Shown one piece after another: positions 12,794 to 14,029 of a stretch of 14,029 nucleotides of DNA. The stretch spans positions 1 to 14,029 of the forward strand of contig JADYYL010000170.1 of assembly GCA_020853655.1 (NCBI GenBank), read 5' to 3'. A program made the translations under genes and the position numbers. How positions within the stretch are numbered: the first letter of the stretch is position 1; every line of letters starts with the position of its first letter. The stretch comes from Deltaproteobacteria bacterium. Lineage in GTDB: Bacteria > Bdellovibrionota_C > UBA2361 > SZUA-149 > JADYYL01. The notes beneath the pieces are model-generated. The model ran no database searches. It saw nothing but the letters and a program-made list of their open reading frames with translations, and was not told the origin of the DNA.

Positions 12794-14029
12794 CTACTGA
12801 TCAGACCGACAGAACAGAATCGATGCCGGAATCGTCGCGATCTCTCGACGCATTGTTGCCACTTCGCGCGTCGCGCGAGTACTGAGCGAACGACCACGAC
12901 GTGTCTTCTGAGAACAGCTTCCAATCGCTGAACGAAATAGCGCATTGAGCTCGTTTGTTCGCGAAGTCATCTGCGATGTGGCAGAGGCGGTTGATTCCGA
13001 GGAGCACAGAGTCGATGGCACCGGCTCACAAACAAACGAAGCCGCCGGATAGCCGCCCCAAACGGTGCTCCAAAGGTTCGTGTAAGCCGCCTGCGAATCA
13101 GCCCGAATCGTCCGTTCTCTGCTGCGGCTCAGTCGGCCGCAGACGTCGGTCTGAGCACGACGGAGCTGCAGCGCGGCTTCGATGTCTCCCGCGAGTCGGC
13201 CCGCGGCTCCATCGAGACGCAGTTTGTGCTCGGACAACGACGCCGATGAACACGCCGAAAGGCCGATTCCCGGATTTGTCTCGTCGCCGTCCACTGCCCC
13301 GTTGCCGTTCTGGTCCTCGTCGCCGTCGATGACACCGTCGTTATCGGAGTCGCCGTCCAAAGGATTGCTCGTTGAGGTCGGATCGCTGTCGGTGACTAGG
13401 ACGAGAGGGTCCGAGCCGCGAATGGGGAGTGCAGAGCAGTCGCTGGCTCCCGTTCCGATTCCCGCCGTGACGCCGAATTCGAGACCATCGCTCAGCCCGT
13501 CGCCATCTGTATCGAAGTTCACCGGCGTTGTGCCCAGCGTCAACTCCTGACCATCAGAGAGTCCGTCGTCGTCGGAGTCGGCGTCCAGTGGATCGGTGAT
13601 CCAGTGGTCCGCTCCTGGGACGACCTCCTCGCTGTCAATCAACCCGTCGTTGTCAGTGTCGCTATCGCACGGATCGCTACCGGCTATCGCCTCATCGCCG
13701 TCACTCAATCCATCGTCATCGCGGTCTGCAATCGGATTGGAGTCGAGATAGTTGGGGATCATGTCCCCATCAACATCGTCGTCGGCATAGTTTCCGTTCG
13801 CGTTTACATCCTCAGCTACCGTAGGAATCCCGTCATTGTCATCGTCGGTGTCCCGCCAATCCCGGGGAGTCGTTCCATCTCGGTTTTGAAGCGGTGCATT
13901 CGTCCCGATTCCGTTGATCCCCCAGTCGCTGACGATCGCGAAGTTGTTCGTATCAAAGATGTCGTCGAGCCCATCTCCATCTGTGTCGCTCGACACCGGC
14001 GAACGATCGGCCACGCCATTGAAATTCAC
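12794..14029 (-). CDS. Thrombospondin type 3 repeat protein, C-terminal part
   Basis: The frame is open at the window edge, so the N-terminus (probably with a signal peptide) lies outside; 411 residues are visible. Residues 1 to about 255 are thrombospondin type 3 repeats: DTDGDGLDD, DTDDDNDGIPTVAED, DRDDDGLSDGDE, DSDTDNDGLIDSEE, DADSDDDGLSDGQE, DTDGDGLSDGLE and DGDSDNDGVIDGDED. Their Asp-rich DxDxDG loops bind calcium, and such proteins are usually exported and surface-exposed. From about residue 260 the composition changes to an Arg/Ser/Ala-rich, Cys-containing tail (SEHKLRLDGAAGRLAGDIEAAL to ASILFCRSD), probably helical. The even Cys spacing and continuous frame suggest the tail is real. 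It is not a recognised anchor domain. Stop is TAG 12794-12796. Confidence 0.8.
   Translation of the reverse strand: MNFNGVADRSPVSSDTDGDGLDDIFDTNNFAIVSDWGINGIGTNAPLQNRDGTTPRDWRDTDDDNDGIPTVAEDVNANGNYADDDVDGDMIPNYLDSNPIADRDDDGLSDGDEAIAGSDPCDSDTDNDGLIDSEEVVPGADHWITDPLDADSDDDGLSDGQELTLGTTPVNFDTDGDGLSDGLEFGVTAGIGTGASDCSALPIRGSDPLVLVTDSDPTSTSNPLDGDSDNDGVIDGDEDQNGNGAVDGDETNPGIGLSACSSASLSEHKLRLDGAAGRLAGDIEAALQLRRAQTDVCGRLSRSRERTIRADSQAAYTNLWSTVWGGYPAASFVCEPVPSTLCSSESTASATSQMTSRTNELNALFRSAIGSCSQKTRRGRSLSTRATREVATMRREIATIPASILFCRSDQ

Noticed and set aside
12463..12945. 160-codon minus-strand frame
   Set aside because: Very rich in Arg, Cys and Ser, overlaps the end of the repeat protein and has no start signal.
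1..14029. CRISPR array, prophage, toxin-antitoxin or defence operon
   Set aside because: No regularly spaced direct repeats with unique spacers and no cas, phage structural, antitoxin or nuclease motifs were seen; the only regular repeats are coding (propeller and thrombospondin type 3).

Overview
The window reads as chromosomal DNA of a flagellated Gram-negative bacterium. The support is a flagellin, Sec signal peptides on exported proteins, an alanine racemase of the cell-wall pathway and a large calcium-binding repeat protein. The protein styles (thrombospondin type 3 repeats, long DGRYVAF/TNLVSGDTNG propeller repeats, a beta-helix protein, a Y1-type transposase) recall environmental deltaproteobacterial or candidate-phylum genomes. 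No marker here fixes the taxon, so that is only an impression. Coding density is low, about two thirds, with several gene-free stretches rich in inverted repeats. Seven of eleven identified reading frames end in TAG.

Layout. 1-381: the 3' end of a membrane protein. 382-1445: no credible gene, two strong inverted repeats. 1446-1766: the C-terminal remnant of a VWA-like (DUF2201-type) protein. 2062-2694: a polytopic membrane protein. 3095-3451: a small coiled-coil protein, convergent with 3528-4145 (minus), an unrecognised protein with a zincin-like but glutamate-less HNQLHH motif. 4446-5573 (minus): alanine racemase alr with unusual active-site residues, followed by a 30-bp near-palindrome. 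6162-7682: a secreted right-handed beta-helix protein. 8006-10081: a flagellin whose variable centre is replaced by seven TolB/PD40-like repeats and which is interrupted by an in-frame TAG at codon 119. 10521-10850: a small exported protein. 11087-12052: a Y1 (IS200/REP-associated type) transposase with hairpins on both sides. 12053-12793: gene-free, with a 16-G tract and a perfect 22-bp palindrome. 12794-14029 (minus): the C-terminal part of a thrombospondin type 3 repeat protein that runs off the window edge.

The most notable object is the flagellin. Its N- and C-terminal polymerisation domains are canonical. Between them lie seven repeats of 57-58 codons that could close into a seven-bladed beta-propeller on the filament surface. 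The single TAG separates the N-terminal domain from everything else, while the remaining 573 codons stay open and conserved in pattern. This points to a recent nonsense mutation, a sequence error or readthrough. No operon joins the genes in a pathway. The common theme is surface or exported proteins beside one cell-wall enzyme and one transposase.
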